Source of the DNA: Streptomyces lunaelactis
GTDB taxonomy: Bacteria > Actinomycetota > Actinomycetes > Streptomycetales > Streptomycetaceae
Direction: 5' to 3'
DNA length: 64,000 nt
NCBI RefSeq assembly: GCF_003054555.1
Contig: NZ_CP026304.1
Coordinates: 2,666,001 to 2,730,000, forward strand
Shown here piece after piece: positions 44,240-53,017 of the stretch; the first letter of the stretch is position 1, and every line of letters begins with the position of its first letter. Made by a program: the position numbers and the translations under genes. The notes below the pieces were generated by a model. The model searched no databases and had not been told where the DNA came from. It saw only the letters and a program-made list of their open reading frames with translations.

Positions 44240-45652
44240 TCAGCGGGTGCGGATCCAGACCGTCTTCTCCCGGGTCCACTGGTCGAAGGCGTTGGTGGAC
44301 TTCTCCACGCCACCGAAGCCGGACTGCTTCCAGCCGCCGAAAGGGGTGGTGATGTCGCCCTCGCTGTAGGCGTTGACGGAGACCACTCCTGCCTCGATGC
44401 CGCGTGCCAGCCGCAGCGCGGTGTCGAGGTCGCGGGTCCACACCGAGGCAGCGAGCCCGTACTCGGTGGCGTTGGCCATCCGCACCGCCTCGTCCTGCGA
44501 GGTGAAGGTCTGGACGGTGACTACGGGACCGAACAGCTCCTTGGTGAGGACGTCGCTGCCGTCGGGGGCGCGGGTGATCACGGTGGGCGGGTAGTAGGCA
44601 CCCCGCGGAGGCAGCCCGTGGGGCAGTCCCCCGCTGTGGATCTGGGCTCCGCCGGCCCGGGCTGCCTCCACGGCTCCCGCGACCCGGTCGAAGGCAGTGC
44701 GATTGATGAGCGGCCCCATCTGGGTGCGCGGATCGGCCGGATCACCGATGACGAGCTCTCTCGCCGCAGCCGTGAGCCGCTCCACAACCTCCTCGGCGAT
44801 ACTGCGGTGCACCAGAACACGGGAGCCGGCCGTGCAGTTCTGCCCCATGGTCAGGAACGCGGCTTCGGTCATGTGGTCGATCAGCTCGTCACCGTAGGAG
44901 AGCGCGTCGGCCATCAGGACCTGGGGGCTCTTGCCGCCCATCTCCAGCGAGACGCGCTTGAAGTTGCTCTCGGCCGCGGCCTTGAGGATGCGGCGGCCGG
45001 TCGCGGTGGACCCGGTGAAGGAGAGCGCCCCCACGAGGGGGTCACGGGCCAGGGCCGCCCCGGATTCCCGGCCGTATCCGGGCAGCACCGTGAGCACCCC
45101 GTCGGGCAGGCCGGCCTCGGCGGCGAGTGCGGCCAGGTGCAGGGCCGAGCGCGGGGTCGCCTCGGCGGGCTTGACCAGGAGACAGTTGCCCGCGGCCAGG
45201 GCGGGGCCGACCTTCCAGGCGGTCATGGCGAGCGGGTAGTTCCACGGCAGGATCGCCGCGACGACCCCGACCGGCTCGCGGCTGATGAGACCGAGACCGT
45301 CGGGCCCGCCCGGCGCGAGGCGGCCGAAGACCTTGTCGGCCGCCTCGGCGAACCAGCGGATCGACTCGATGGCACCCGGTACGTCGCCGGTACGGCATTC
45401 CGTGATCGGTTTGCCCGCGTCCTCGCTGTCCAGCCGGGCGAGGATCCCGGCGTCGCGTTCCATCAGGTCGGCCAGCCGCAGCAGCACCGCGCCGCGCTCC
45501 CGGACCGGCAGCCGCGACCACACCCCGGCGTCGCAGACCTGCCGGGCCCGCTCGGCGGCCTTGGCGACGTCGTCGGCGCTCGCGGCGGGCAGGGTGGCGA
45601 TCGGCTCCCCAGTGGCGGGGTTGATGACGTGCAGCATCTCGTTCGTGGTCAT
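44240..45652 (-). CDS. Aldehyde dehydrogenase family protein
   Basis: A 470-residue NAD(P)-dependent aldehyde dehydrogenase. The motif set is complete: ILPWNYPLAMTAWKVGPALAAGNCLLVKPAE, LSFTGSTATGRRI, catalytic Glu in VSLEMGGKSPQVL, nucleophile Cys in GQNCTAGSRVLVH, then ELFGPVVTVQTF and FGGWKQSGFG. It oxidises an aldehyde to the acid. Last gene of an FMO-SDR-ALDH operon; its start overlaps the SDR stop by 4 bp. The set suggests stepwise oxidation of an alcohol, ketone or amine. Confidence 0.93.
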   Translation of the reverse strand: MTTNEMLHVINPATGEPIATLPAASADDVAKAAERARQVCDAGVWSRLPVRERGAVLLRLADLMERDAGILARLDSEDAGKPITECRTGDVPGAIESIRWFAEAADKVFGRLAPGGPDGLGLISREPVGVVAAILPWNYPLAMTAWKVGPALAAGNCLLVKPAEATPRSALHLAALAAEAGLPDGVLTVLPGYGRESGAALARDPLVGALSFTGSTATGRRILKAAAESNFKRVSLEMGGKSPQVLMADALSYGDELIDHMTEAAFLTMGQNCTAGSRVLVHRSIAEEVVERLTAAARELVIGDPADPRTQMGPLINRTAFDRVAGAVEAARAGGAQIHSGGLPHGLPPRGAYYPPTVITRAPDGSDVLTKELFGPVVTVQTFTSQDEAVRMANATEYGLAASVWTRDLDTALRLARGIEAGVVSVNAYSEGDITTPFGGWKQSGFGGVEKSTNAFDQWTREKTVWIRTR

Positions 45653-46527
45653 ACCTCCTCCACCAACTCCCAGCGCCCGTCGGTCCGGCGGGCCAGTCCG
45701 CGTCGGCGGAGGTCCTCCAGATAGCGGGCCATGCCGCGCTCACCGCGCTTGCGGAACAGCGGGAAGAGCCTGGGCAACAGGTTCGGCACAAGCATCGCGA
45801 ACCGCACCAGACGGGACTCACCGGGCCGGGGGTAGGCCTCCAGACGGGGCTTGTCCAGCAGGCTCAGCACGGCCGCGACGACGTCGGCGGGCTGCTGCGG
45901 CCGGTCCTGGAACTGCATGGAGTTCCCGCCCTCCACGGCCTCCTGGCGCAGCATCCGGGTGTCGGTCGCCGACGGCAGCACCGAGCCGGCCAGGATGCCC
46001 TTGCTCCTGAGGTCGAGCCCGATGGCGAGCATCGCGCCCCGCAGCCCGAACTTGGAAGCGGTGTAGACCGGGGTCTCGCCCAGCGGGAAGATCCCGCCGA
46101 GGGAGACCGTGGTGACCACCCGGGCGTCCCGAGAGGCCTTCAGCAGGGGGATCGCGATCCGGGTGGCGACCAGCGGGGAGGTCAGGTTGAGGGTGATCTC
46201 CCGCTCGATGCTCTCGACGCTGCGGACGTCGAAGCGTTCCGCGCTCGTCATGCCCACGTTGTTGACGAGCACGTCGAGGCGGCCGTGGGCCTCGGCGACA
46301 AGCTCGAACAGCCGCTCCACCTGGGCGCCGTCCATCAGGTCGCAGCCGATGCCCGTGTGCCCGGCGCCGGGAAGCTCCGCGGCCACGTTCTTGGCGCGGG
46401 TCTCGTCGATGTCGACGACGACGCACCAGGCGCCACCGGAGGCGAAGCGGCGGCACAGAGCACTGCCGATGCCACCCGCGCCGCCGGTCACCAGCATGAC
46501 CTTGTCGGTGAAGTCGAACCCGCTCAT
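45649..46527 (-). CDS. SDR family oxidoreductase
   Basis: A 292-residue short-chain dehydrogenase. Cofactor motif TGGAGGIGSALC, NNVG in VLVNNVGMTS, catalytic Ser in TTVSLGGIFP, and Tyr-x3-Lys in YTASKFGLRG. The C-terminus has an extra basic/hydrophobic tail (LVRFAMLVPNLLPRLFPLFRKRGER) that could touch the membrane, as in some alcohol or long-chain SDRs. Middle gene of the FMO-SDR-ALDH operon with 4-bp overlaps on both sides, so the three proteins are made together. Confidence 0.92.
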   Translation of the reverse strand: MSGFDFTDKVMLVTGGAGGIGSALCRRFASGGAWCVVVDIDETRAKNVAAELPGAGHTGIGCDLMDGAQVERLFELVAEAHGRLDVLVNNVGMTSAERFDVRSVESIEREITLNLTSPLVATRIAIPLLKASRDARVVTTVSLGGIFPLGETPVYTASKFGLRGAMLAIGLDLRSKGILAGSVLPSATDTRMLRQEAVEGGNSMQFQDRPQQPADVVAAVLSLLDKPRLEAYPRPGESRLVRFAMLVPNLLPRLFPLFRKRGERGMARYLEDLRRRGLARRTDGRWELVEEV

Positions 46528-47870
46528 GCCGCCGCCTCCGTGCGTCGCAGGGTCCGCACCGACGGCGGTCGGCCCTCGGTACGCCAGCCCATCTCCCCCG
46601 CGACCTTGCCCAGGTACTTCACGAAGGCCCCGCTGTCGACGTAGCCGGTGTGGCGGGGCGAGTCGACGAACTTCAGCCCGCCGGACAGATCCGGGCGGTC
46701 GGCGCGGATCATGCGGGCGAACCGCTCCGCGTTCGGCAGCCCGTGCCGCACGTCGTGGACGTACCCGGCGATCAGCTGCGCCTGGGTGTCGAAGAGCTGG
46801 TACGCACCGGAGTTGGTCTCCACGAAGCCGATGCCGAACAGGCCCTGGTGCTCGCGCGAGAACGACGACAGGTACAGGTCGGGGTGCTGTTCGTCGCCGA
46901 CGTGCTGCTGCGCGACCGGCACTTTGTGGACGTAGCCCGTGGCCAGCAGGATGAGATCGAAGTCGTCGCTCGTGCCATCGGTGAAGTGCACGGTCCTGGC
47001 CTCTGTGCGGGCGATCCCGGGCTTGGCGGTGATGTCGCCGTGCTGGAGGTGGTGGATCAGCAGCGAGTTGATGGCCGGGTGGGTCTCGAACAGCTTGTGG
47101 TCCGGCTTCGGCAGCCCCAGCCGCGTCGGATCACCGTTGATGATCCGCAGGAGGGCACCGAAGACCCGCTGGGCCAGCCACATCGGCAGCTGCGGCCCGC
47201 TGTTGGCGATGGTGTCCACCGGCCGGCCGAACAGGTGCTTGGGAATGAACCAGTACCCGCGCCGCATGCTGATCACCGCGTGGTCCGCGGTCCGGGCCGC
47301 GTCGCACGCGATGTCGCAGCCGGAGTTCCCCGCGCCCACGACCAGGACCCGCTTGCCCCGCAGCTCCTCCGCGCTGCGGTAGCCGACGGTGTGCCGGATT
47401 TCCCCGCTGAACTCCCCCGGCAGTTGGGGGATGTTGGGGTGCCATTGCGAGCCCGTACAGACGACGACCTGCCCGTGCACGCTCTGCCGACCGTCGGCCC
47501 GGGTGACCATCCAGGTGCCGTCCGCGTTCTTCTCGACGCCGTCGACCTCCACGCCGAACTCGATCCGGTCCGTCAGCCCGTAGGCATCGGCGAAGGACCG
47601 CAGGTACGACAGGATCTGCCGGTGCGGCGGGTAATCCGCGAAGTCGTCGGGCATCGGAAAACCGCCGAAACCCGACAGGGTCCTGCTGGAAATGAAATGG
47701 GCCGACTCGTACATCGGGCTGCCGGGATTCTCGATGTCCCAGATACCGCCGGGGCCGGTGTGCCGCTCAAGATGCGTGTACGGCAGATTCCGCTCCGCCA
47801 GGGCCCTGGCGACCGCCAGCCCGGCAGGTCCCGCCCCGATCACGCACGTATCAAACTGGCTTTCCTTCAC
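46524..47870 (-). CDS. Flavin-containing monooxygenase (class B)
   Basis: A 448-residue FAD/NADPH monooxygenase. FAD motif CVIGAGPAG near residue 10-16, the class B fingerprint FSGEIRHTVGY (FxGxxxHxxxY), and NADPH motif VLVVGAGNSGCDIA. The final Tyr in the fingerprint fits FMO rather than the Baeyer-Villiger type, where Trp is usual. The GTG start at 47870 has GAGGAGG 8 nt upstream; a longer frame (to 47987) is not supported. It inserts oxygen into a ketone, amine or sulfide. First gene of the operon, divergent to a TetR gene. Confidence 0.92.
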   Translation of the reverse strand: MKESQFDTCVIGAGPAGLAVARALAERNLPYTHLERHTGPGGIWDIENPGSPMYESAHFISSRTLSGFGGFPMPDDFADYPPHRQILSYLRSFADAYGLTDRIEFGVEVDGVEKNADGTWMVTRADGRQSVHGQVVVCTGSQWHPNIPQLPGEFSGEIRHTVGYRSAEELRGKRVLVVGAGNSGCDIACDAARTADHAVISMRRGYWFIPKHLFGRPVDTIANSGPQLPMWLAQRVFGALLRIINGDPTRLGLPKPDHKLFETHPAINSLLIHHLQHGDITAKPGIARTEARTVHFTDGTSDDFDLILLATGYVHKVPVAQQHVGDEQHPDLYLSSFSREHQGLFGIGFVETNSGAYQLFDTQAQLIAGYVHDVRHGLPNAERFARMIRADRPDLSGGLKFVDSPRHTGYVDSGAFVKYLGKVAGEMGWRTEGRPPSVRTLRRTEAAA

Positions 47871-48009
47871 GGGCCTGCCTCCTCGTTCCACCCGTTTCAC
47901 GGGCGTTGGAGGAAACGTATTCACCAGCCATTCAGCGGGAACTGACCCACGCGGCCACGGACCGGACCTCAGCGGCCGCGCCACCACGACATCCGTCGGC
48001 AGGAAGCCT

Positions 48010-48052
48010 GACTTGTTCGGGCGACTTGTTCATGGGACTCAGTCGCTATGAT
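48010..48052 (+). promoter_or_regulatory. Direct repeats and TetR promoter
   Basis: GACTTGTTC occurs at 48010-48018 and 48023-48031, 13 bp apart. A TATGAT hexamer at 48047-48052 lies 6 nt before the ATG at 48059, so the TetR message may be leaderless. The spacing from TTGTTC (48026-48031) is 15 nt, a little short. The repeats are a possible operator. Confidence 0.45.
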
Positions 48053-48058
48053 GTGGCC

Positions 48059-48682
48059 ATGGCTCATGTTCCCGCGGCCGAGCGCCGCCCTCAGCTGATC
48101 AAAGCGGCCATCGACTTCATGACGAGGGAAGGAGTCGCGGCCGGAAGTACTCGTGCCATCGCCGCTGAGCTGGGGGTGGCTCAGGCCACGGTGCACTACA
48201 TCTTCGGCACGAAGGAAGGGCTGTACCGCGCTGTCATGGAGCAGCTCACGCAGGATCTGGTCGCACAGGTCGAGCGGGCCGCGCCGGCCGACGCCGGATT
48301 CGAGGAGACGGCCGGGACGCTGGCGGCCGCCCTGTGGCGAACGGTGCGTGAGCAACCCGCCAGTCATCAACTCCTCATGGAACTGACCATGTACGCGCTC
48401 CGCTCGCCCGCCCTGAGCGAGGCCCTCGAGAGCCAGTACCGGGGCGTGACCGAGGTGACGGCGAAGCTGGTGACCGAGGCGGCCGAACGCACCGGCCAGC
48501 CCCTCGCCCAGCCTGCGGAAACGATCGCGCGGTTCTTCCTCGCCGGCTTCGAGGGGCTCACGTTGCAACGCCTCTCGCACCCCGACGAGGAGGCCGAGCA
48601 CACCTGCCTCCAGGCCTTCGTGTCCGCCGTGGTGGCCATGGCCGGCGGTCGACTGGACCTCGTGTCCGTACCTGTGAGCTGA
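48059..48682 (+). CDS. TetR family transcriptional regulator
   Basis: A 207-residue regulator with an N-terminal TetR HTH (RRPQLIKAAIDFMTREGVAAGSTRAIAAELGVAQATVHYIFGTKEGLYRAV) and a helical ligand-binding half. ATG 48059 begins the standard N-terminus; ATG 48032 is a weaker alternative. It is divergent to the FMO-SDR-ALDH operon (188 bp between starts), the natural target for repression, with the FMO substrate as a plausible inducer. Confidence 0.88.
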   Translation: MAHVPAAERRPQLIKAAIDFMTREGVAAGSTRAIAAELGVAQATVHYIFGTKEGLYRAVMEQLTQDLVAQVERAAPADAGFEETAGTLAAALWRTVREQPASHQLLMELTMYALRSPALSEALESQYRGVTEVTAKLVTEAAERTGQPLAQPAETIARFFLAGFEGLTLQRLSHPDEEAEHTCLQAFVSAVVAMAGGRLDLVSVPVS

Positions 48683-48794
48683 CAGCGGTCAGAGCACTCG
48701 TACGGCTACGAATGCTCCCGCATTCGGTCCCTGGTCGCGCGTATTGAGGGTCTCGGAACGCATTCCCCGCCCCCCTTCACTCAGCTCCGGTTCA

Positions 48795-49211
48795 GGAGTT
48801 CGGGGGCGACGTGCTCGCGGCACCGCGCCGCCGCTCCGGCCTGCCTGGCGGTGCACCCGCTTGCGCCATTCTTGCCGCCGGCGAATCCCATGAGCACGCC
48901 CGGTCCACCGTCGGGCGGGGCTTGTCGAACCTCTCGCGCCCGGGCGAACCTCCCCGCAGCCGGCCCATGCCGGACAAGCCCCCCGCCCGCCAGAGCGCCA
49001 GCCCGGAGACCGCTGGGCCATGCCGTCGTGCACGTAGGCCCTCTCGCCGGTCACGGCGGCCTGGTACATGACCATGCCGACTTCCTGGCCGGCTCCGGGA
49101 TCGACGAGCTCTCGCGTCGCGGGGAGCCCGGCCGGCCCCGCGCCGATCACCAGACGCCACTCTCCACTCCTGCACCGGTTGGGCGGCTCGCGTGCCGCGC
49201 GTACTGGCCAT
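48795..49211 (-). pseudogene. Remnant of an FAD-dependent oxidoreductase / FMO
   Basis: From ATG 49211 (AAGGGAG upstream) the frame reads MASTRGTRAAQPVQEWR. A shift by one frame then continues with LVIGAGPAGLPATRELVDPGAG, the FAD-binding Rossmann start, and QEVGMVMYQAAVTGERAYV. Downstream the frame breaks again and no further domain is seen. Intact members have about 450 residues, so this is a decayed fragment under 140 residues. It lies near the intact FMO gene at 46524 and may be a lost paralogue or regulator-linked partner. Confidence 0.5.
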
Positions 49212-49271
49212 CGACGCTCCCTTGCTCACAGCGGTGAAGCAGGCAGCAAAGGGCGGACAGCCGATATTCCG

Positions 49272-49286
49272 GTCGACAAAGTCGAC
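49272..49286. promoter_or_regulatory. 15-bp palindrome upstream of the MMPL gene
   Basis: GTCGAC-AAA-GTCGAC: two palindromic hexamers forming a larger palindrome. Another CGATCGATCG palindrome lies near 49355. Possible binding site of a regulator of the MMPL gene. Confidence 0.35.
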
Positions 49287-49520
49287 TGTTTTCATCACCC
49301 GACAACATCTGCGATCTGGACTCATGCCGATAGTGGCACGCACCATAGTCGAATGACTCGATCGATCGACTTGAGCAGGTGATAAAGTCCCCCTACCGAT
49401 TGCGGCGCCCATCGGCATCGGCCAGTCCCGTGACTGGAGTCCGACGCGTGCCCCTGCCGCTTCCCCGCCCATGTCCGCGCTCGGGTGTGCGGGAATCCCC
49501 ACCGTCCAAGGGAGTTCGTC

Positions 49521-51752
49521 ATGGCCGTCCTGCTCCACCGGCTGGGCCACAGCGCCTACCGGCACCGAAAGCTCGTCCTGGGCATATGGCTCTTCGTCCT
49601 GGCCGCACTCATCACCTGCGTCAGCGTCTTCAGCGGCAAGCTCGACGACCGCTTCTCTGTGCCCGGCACCGAGTCGCAGGGTGCGCTGGACAGCCTGAGC
49701 AAGACCCTTCCGGAGGCCTCCGGCGCGGGCGCCCAGATCGTCCTCACCGCCCCCAAGGGCCACCAGGTCACCGAAGCCCCTTACGCCGCTGCCATCGCCC
49801 GGACCGTGGCGGAAGCCAAGAAGGCTCCCCAGGTCGGCGAGGTCGTCGATCCCCGCGCCTCCGGCGCCGTCTCGGCCGACCGGAGCACGGCGATCGTCCA
49901 GGTCCAGTACCCCGTGCAGAACACGGAGGTCCGCACTTCATCCGTGGACGCGGTCGAGGCTGCCGCCCGGGCGGCGGAGAAGGACGGGCTGAAGGCCTCG
50001 GTGGGCGGTTCCGTCTACGGCAGCAAAGGCGTCCACGTCGGCCCGTCGGAGATCATCGGCGTGGCTGTGGCCCTGCTCGTCCTCGTCGTCACGTTCGGTT
50101 CGCTGCTGGCCGCCGGCATGGCTCTGCTGCCCGCGCTCATCGGTGTGGCAGTCGGTCTGACCGGGCTGCTCGCTCTCGCACCCGCGGTCAGCATCTCCTC
50201 CACGGCCGTCACTCTCGCCCTCATGCTGGGCCTGGCGGTCGGCATCGACTACGTGCTGTTCATCCTCTCGCGCCACCGCCAGCAACTGGCCCGCGGAGCC
50301 GACCCGAAGGAATCCATCGCGCTGGCCACCGGCACGGCCGGAAGCGCGGTGGTCTTCGCCGGCACCACCGTGATCATCGCGCTCGCCGCGCTGAGCGTCA
50401 TCGGCATCCCGTTCCTGACCACGATGGGCCTCGGGGCCGCCGGAGCCGTACTCATCGCCGTACTGGCGGCGATCACCCTCGTCCCCGCCGTCGCGGGATT
50501 CGCCGGCTCCCGGCTCACCCCCAAGCCCGGCAGCCGCGCCGCCCGGCGGGCCGCCGACGCCGAGGGATCCACCGGCCGCACCACCATGGGTACCCGCTGG
50601 ACCACGTGGGTCATCGCCAAGCCGCTGCTGACGGTGCTCGCCGTCGCGGGCATCCTGGTGACCCTCGCCCTGCCCGCCACGGACCTGCGCCTGGCCCTTC
50701 CCGACAACGGCTCCGCCCCGCACGCCTCCACCGAACGCAAGGCCTACGACACGATCAGCGACAAGTTCGGTCCCGGCTTCAACGGCCCGCTCCTCGTCCT
50801 GGCCGACACCAACAGCGGCACGGCTTCCACGAGTTCACAGGCCGGCGCCCAGGTGGCACAGAAGCTGGGGAACCTCAAGAACGTCAAGGCAGTCCTGCCG
50901 CCCCAGCCCACCAGCGACCCGGCACAGAGCGTCATCACGGTCCTGCCCGCCTCCGGCCCGGACAGCGTCCGCACCGACCAGCTCGTCCGCGACATCCGCA
51001 AGGCCGCGCCCGACATCCGCGAGACGACTGGCGCCTCCGTCGCGGTCACCGGAACCACCGCCGTGAATATCGACGTCTCCAACCGGCTCAGCGACTCCCT
51101 GCTGCCCTTCGTCGCCATCGTCGTCGGCCTCAGCCTGCTCCTGCTGATGATCGTCTTCCGGTCGCTGGTCATCCCCGTCAAGGCCGCCGTCGGCTTCTTG
51201 CTCTCGGTGGGCGCCTCGCTCGGTCTGGTCGTCGCCGTCTTCCAGTGGGGCTGGCTGGCCGACATCCTCGATGTGCCCCACAGCGGCCCCGTCGTCAGCT
51301 TCCTGCCGATCATCCTGATCGGCGTGCTGTTCGGACTGGCCATGGACTACGAGGTGTTCCTCGTGTCCGGGATGCGAGAGGAATGGGCCCACACCGGCCG
51401 GGCCCGCCAGTCGGTGATCGACGGCGCACGCCACAACGTACGGGTCGTCACCGCGGCCGCCCTCATCATGTTCACCGTCTTCGCCGGGTTCTTCCCCCTG
51501 GACGACTCCCTGATCAAACCCATCGCGTTCGCCCTGGCCGTCGGCGTTGCAATCGACGCCTTCGCCGTCCGCATGACGCTCGTACCGGCAGTACTCGCTC
51601 TCGCCGGCCGTGGCGCCTGGTGGCTGCCTGCCTGGCTGGACAGGATCCTGCCCGACCTCGATGTCGAAGGAACCAGCCTCCAGAAGGCTTCGGCGCAGGC
51701 GTCGGCACAGGCGTCGGCGACGGACCGCAAGGAACCCCGGATCGTCTCCTGA
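49521..51752 (+). CDS. MMPL family (RND) transporter
   Basis: A 743-residue membrane protein of the MMPL/RND type. One N-terminal helix (LVLGIWLFVLAALITCVSVF), an external domain, then two repeats of about five helices each. The repeats contain LALMLGLAVGIDYVLFILSRHRQQLARG and IILIGVLFGLAMDYEVFLVSGMREEW, with the Asp-Tyr pairs that form the proton relay. ATG 49521 has AAGGGAG upstream. Such pumps export lipids, siderophores or antibiotics in actinomycetes; the substrate is not readable. The stop lies within a strong terminator stem. Confidence 0.93.
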   Translation: MAVLLHRLGHSAYRHRKLVLGIWLFVLAALITCVSVFSGKLDDRFSVPGTESQGALDSLSKTLPEASGAGAQIVLTAPKGHQVTEAPYAAAIARTVAEAKKAPQVGEVVDPRASGAVSADRSTAIVQVQYPVQNTEVRTSSVDAVEAAARAAEKDGLKASVGGSVYGSKGVHVGPSEIIGVAVALLVLVVTFGSLLAAGMALLPALIGVAVGLTGLLALAPAVSISSTAVTLALMLGLAVGIDYVLFILSRHRQQLARGADPKESIALATGTAGSAVVFAGTTVIIALAALSVIGIPFLTTMGLGAAGAVLIAVLAAITLVPAVAGFAGSRLTPKPGSRAARRAADAEGSTGRTTMGTRWTTWVIAKPLLTVLAVAGILVTLALPATDLRLALPDNGSAPHASTERKAYDTISDKFGPGFNGPLLVLADTNSGTASTSSQAGAQVAQKLGNLKNVKAVLPPQPTSDPAQSVITVLPASGPDSVRTDQLVRDIRKAAPDIRETTGASVAVTGTTAVNIDVSNRLSDSLLPFVAIVVGLSLLLLMIVFRSLVIPVKAAVGFLLSVGASLGLVVAVFQWGWLADILDVPHSGPVVSFLPIILIGVLFGLAMDYEVFLVSGMREEWAHTGRARQSVIDGARHNVRVVTAAALIMFTVFAGFFPLDDSLIKPIAFALAVGVAIDAFAVRMTLVPAVLALAGRGAWWLPAWLDRILPDLDVEGTSLQKASAQASAQASATDRKEPRIVS

Positions 51753-51780
51753 GGGCCCCTGCCCTCAGGAGACGATCCGG
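51737..51780. terminator. Perfect 19-bp terminator overlapping the MMPL stop
   Basis: Arms 51737-51755 and 51762-51780 with a 6-nt loop (CCCCTG). The TGA stop of the MMPL gene lies inside the left arm, so the last codons are part of the stem. It also faces the convergent alpha/beta hydrolase remnants and can end both transcripts. Confidence 0.88.
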
Positions 51781-51788
51781 TGGGCTCG

Positions 51789-51915
51789 CTATGCGGCCGG
51801 CCTTACCCGGGGAGACGCGCGCGATGCGCCGTTGGCGGCCTTGGTGATGAGGTCGCTGACCGTGTCCGGCTGGGAGACGGTCACGGCGTGGGATGCCTTG
51901 GTCTCGACCGTCCTG
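51789..51915 (-). pseudogene. C-terminal fragment of an alpha/beta hydrolase
   Basis: Just after the stop of the intact alpha/beta hydrolase gene, the minus strand reads RTVETKASHAVTVSQPDTV and SDLITKAANGAS to TAG at 51789-51791. SHAV-SQPD-V-DLI is the typical end of chloroperoxidase-like hydrolases, including the catalytic-His region. No start or N-terminal part is present; a once-larger gene was replaced or deleted. Confidence 0.55.
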
Positions 51916-51916
51916 G

Positions 51917-52885
51917 TCAGCGGGTGCTGTGCAGCGCGGTGCGCAGGGTGGCGACGGCCTGAGCGATGGCGGCCTCGGCGGCGTTCGTCCCACGCAAGGC
52001 GTTGAGCATGACGAAGTCATGGATGATGCCCTGGTAGCGGACGGCGGTGACGGGTACGCCGGCGGCGCGGAGCTTGTTCGCGTACGCCTCGCCCTCGTCG
52101 CGCAGGACGTCGGCCTCGCCGGTGATCACCAAGGCCGGGGGCAGACCGGCCAGCTGCTCCGGAGTCGCGCGCAGCGGTGAGGCGGTGATCTGCGCGCGCT
52201 CCGTCTCGTCGGTCGTGTACTGGTCCCAGAACCAGCGCATGCCGTCGCGGCGCAGGAAGTAGCCCTCGGCGAACTGCTGGTAGGAGTCGGTGTCGAACGC
52301 GGCGTCGGTCACCGGGTAGAACAGCACCTGCGCCACCAGCGGCACGTCACCGCGCTCCTTGGCCATCAGCGTCAGCGCGGCGGCCATGTTCCCGCCCACC
52401 GAGTCGCCCGCGACCGCGATCCACGCGGCGTCCAGGCCCTTGCCCGCGCCCTCGGCGACGATCCAGCGGGCAACGGCGTAGTTCTGCTCGATGGCGACCG
52501 GGTAGCGCGCCTCCGGCGACAGGTCGTACTCCGGGAAGACGACCGCCGCGCGCGCACCGACGGCGAGTTCGCGGACGAGGCGGTCATGGGTGTGGGCGTT
52601 GCCGAAGACCCAGCCGGCTCCATGGATGTAGAGGATCACTGGCAGAGAGCCGGTGACCCCGGCGGGCCGTACGATCCGGGCCCTGACCGTGCCGGTGGGC
52701 CCGCCCTGGACGCTCACCCACTCCTCGTCCACCTCGGGCTTGGCGATCTTGCCCGACTGGACGTCGTCGACGGCCTTGCGGCCATCGGCGACCGGAATCT
52801 CGAACAGATACGGCGGATTGGCGGTGGCCTCGGCGAACGCGGCGGCGGCGGGTTCGAGAACGGGACGCGATGTGTTCTGGCTCAT
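51917..52885 (-). CDS. Alpha/beta hydrolase, hormone-sensitive-lipase family
   Basis: A 322-residue carboxylesterase-like enzyme. The HSL oxyanion motif appears as YIHGAGWVFG (HGxGW, where HGGGW is usual), the nucleophile Ser lies in GDSVGGNMA (GDSxGG), Asp is in VITGEADVLRDEGE, and His in GIIHDFVML. It probably cleaves short esters in the cytosol. ATG 52885 starts the protein 7 nt after a TATCTT -10 box, so the transcript is leaderless or nearly so. A 26-bp palindrome covers its promoter, so it is tightly regulated, but no regulator gene is adjacent. Confidence 0.92.
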   Translation of the reverse strand: MSQNTSRPVLEPAAAAFAEATANPPYLFEIPVADGRKAVDDVQSGKIAKPEVDEEWVSVQGGPTGTVRARIVRPAGVTGSLPVILYIHGAGWVFGNAHTHDRLVRELAVGARAAVVFPEYDLSPEARYPVAIEQNYAVARWIVAEGAGKGLDAAWIAVAGDSVGGNMAAALTLMAKERGDVPLVAQVLFYPVTDAAFDTDSYQQFAEGYFLRRDGMRWFWDQYTTDETERAQITASPLRATPEQLAGLPPALVITGEADVLRDEGEAYANKLRAAGVPVTAVRYQGIIHDFVMLNALRGTNAAEAAIAQAVATLRTALHSTR

Positions 52886-52891
52886 ACGTGA

Positions 52892-52928
52892 AAGATAGTG
52901 CACAATTAAGTTGCACACAACTTAATTG
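52892..52928 (-). promoter_or_regulatory. Promoter and palindromic operator of the alpha/beta hydrolase gene
   Basis: On the minus strand TTGTGT (complement of 52915-52920), a 17-nt spacer, and TATCTT (complement of 52892-52897) make a good -35/-10 pair. Superposed is a perfect inverted repeat CAATTAAGTT (52903-52912) and AACTTAATTG (52919-52928) with a 6-nt centre. This suits a MarR- or HxlR-type repressor blocking polymerase. Confidence 0.7.
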
Positions 52929-53017
52929 CTCAAGAGATACGATTGAGCGAGGCAAACCGGGCGTGTCAGCCGCGCTCTGGCTTCCCTGAGCCGCCGCGGA
53001 CACTGCCGACCGGCGTG

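Larger units (their letters stand above)
48683..49520. other. Gap with degraded flavoprotein gene
   Basis: 838 bases between TetR and MMPL. The left and middle hold the minus-strand flavoprotein remnant listed separately. The right part (about 49240-49520) is lower in GC and carries the MMPL promoter and palindromes near 49272-49286. Confidence 0.6.
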
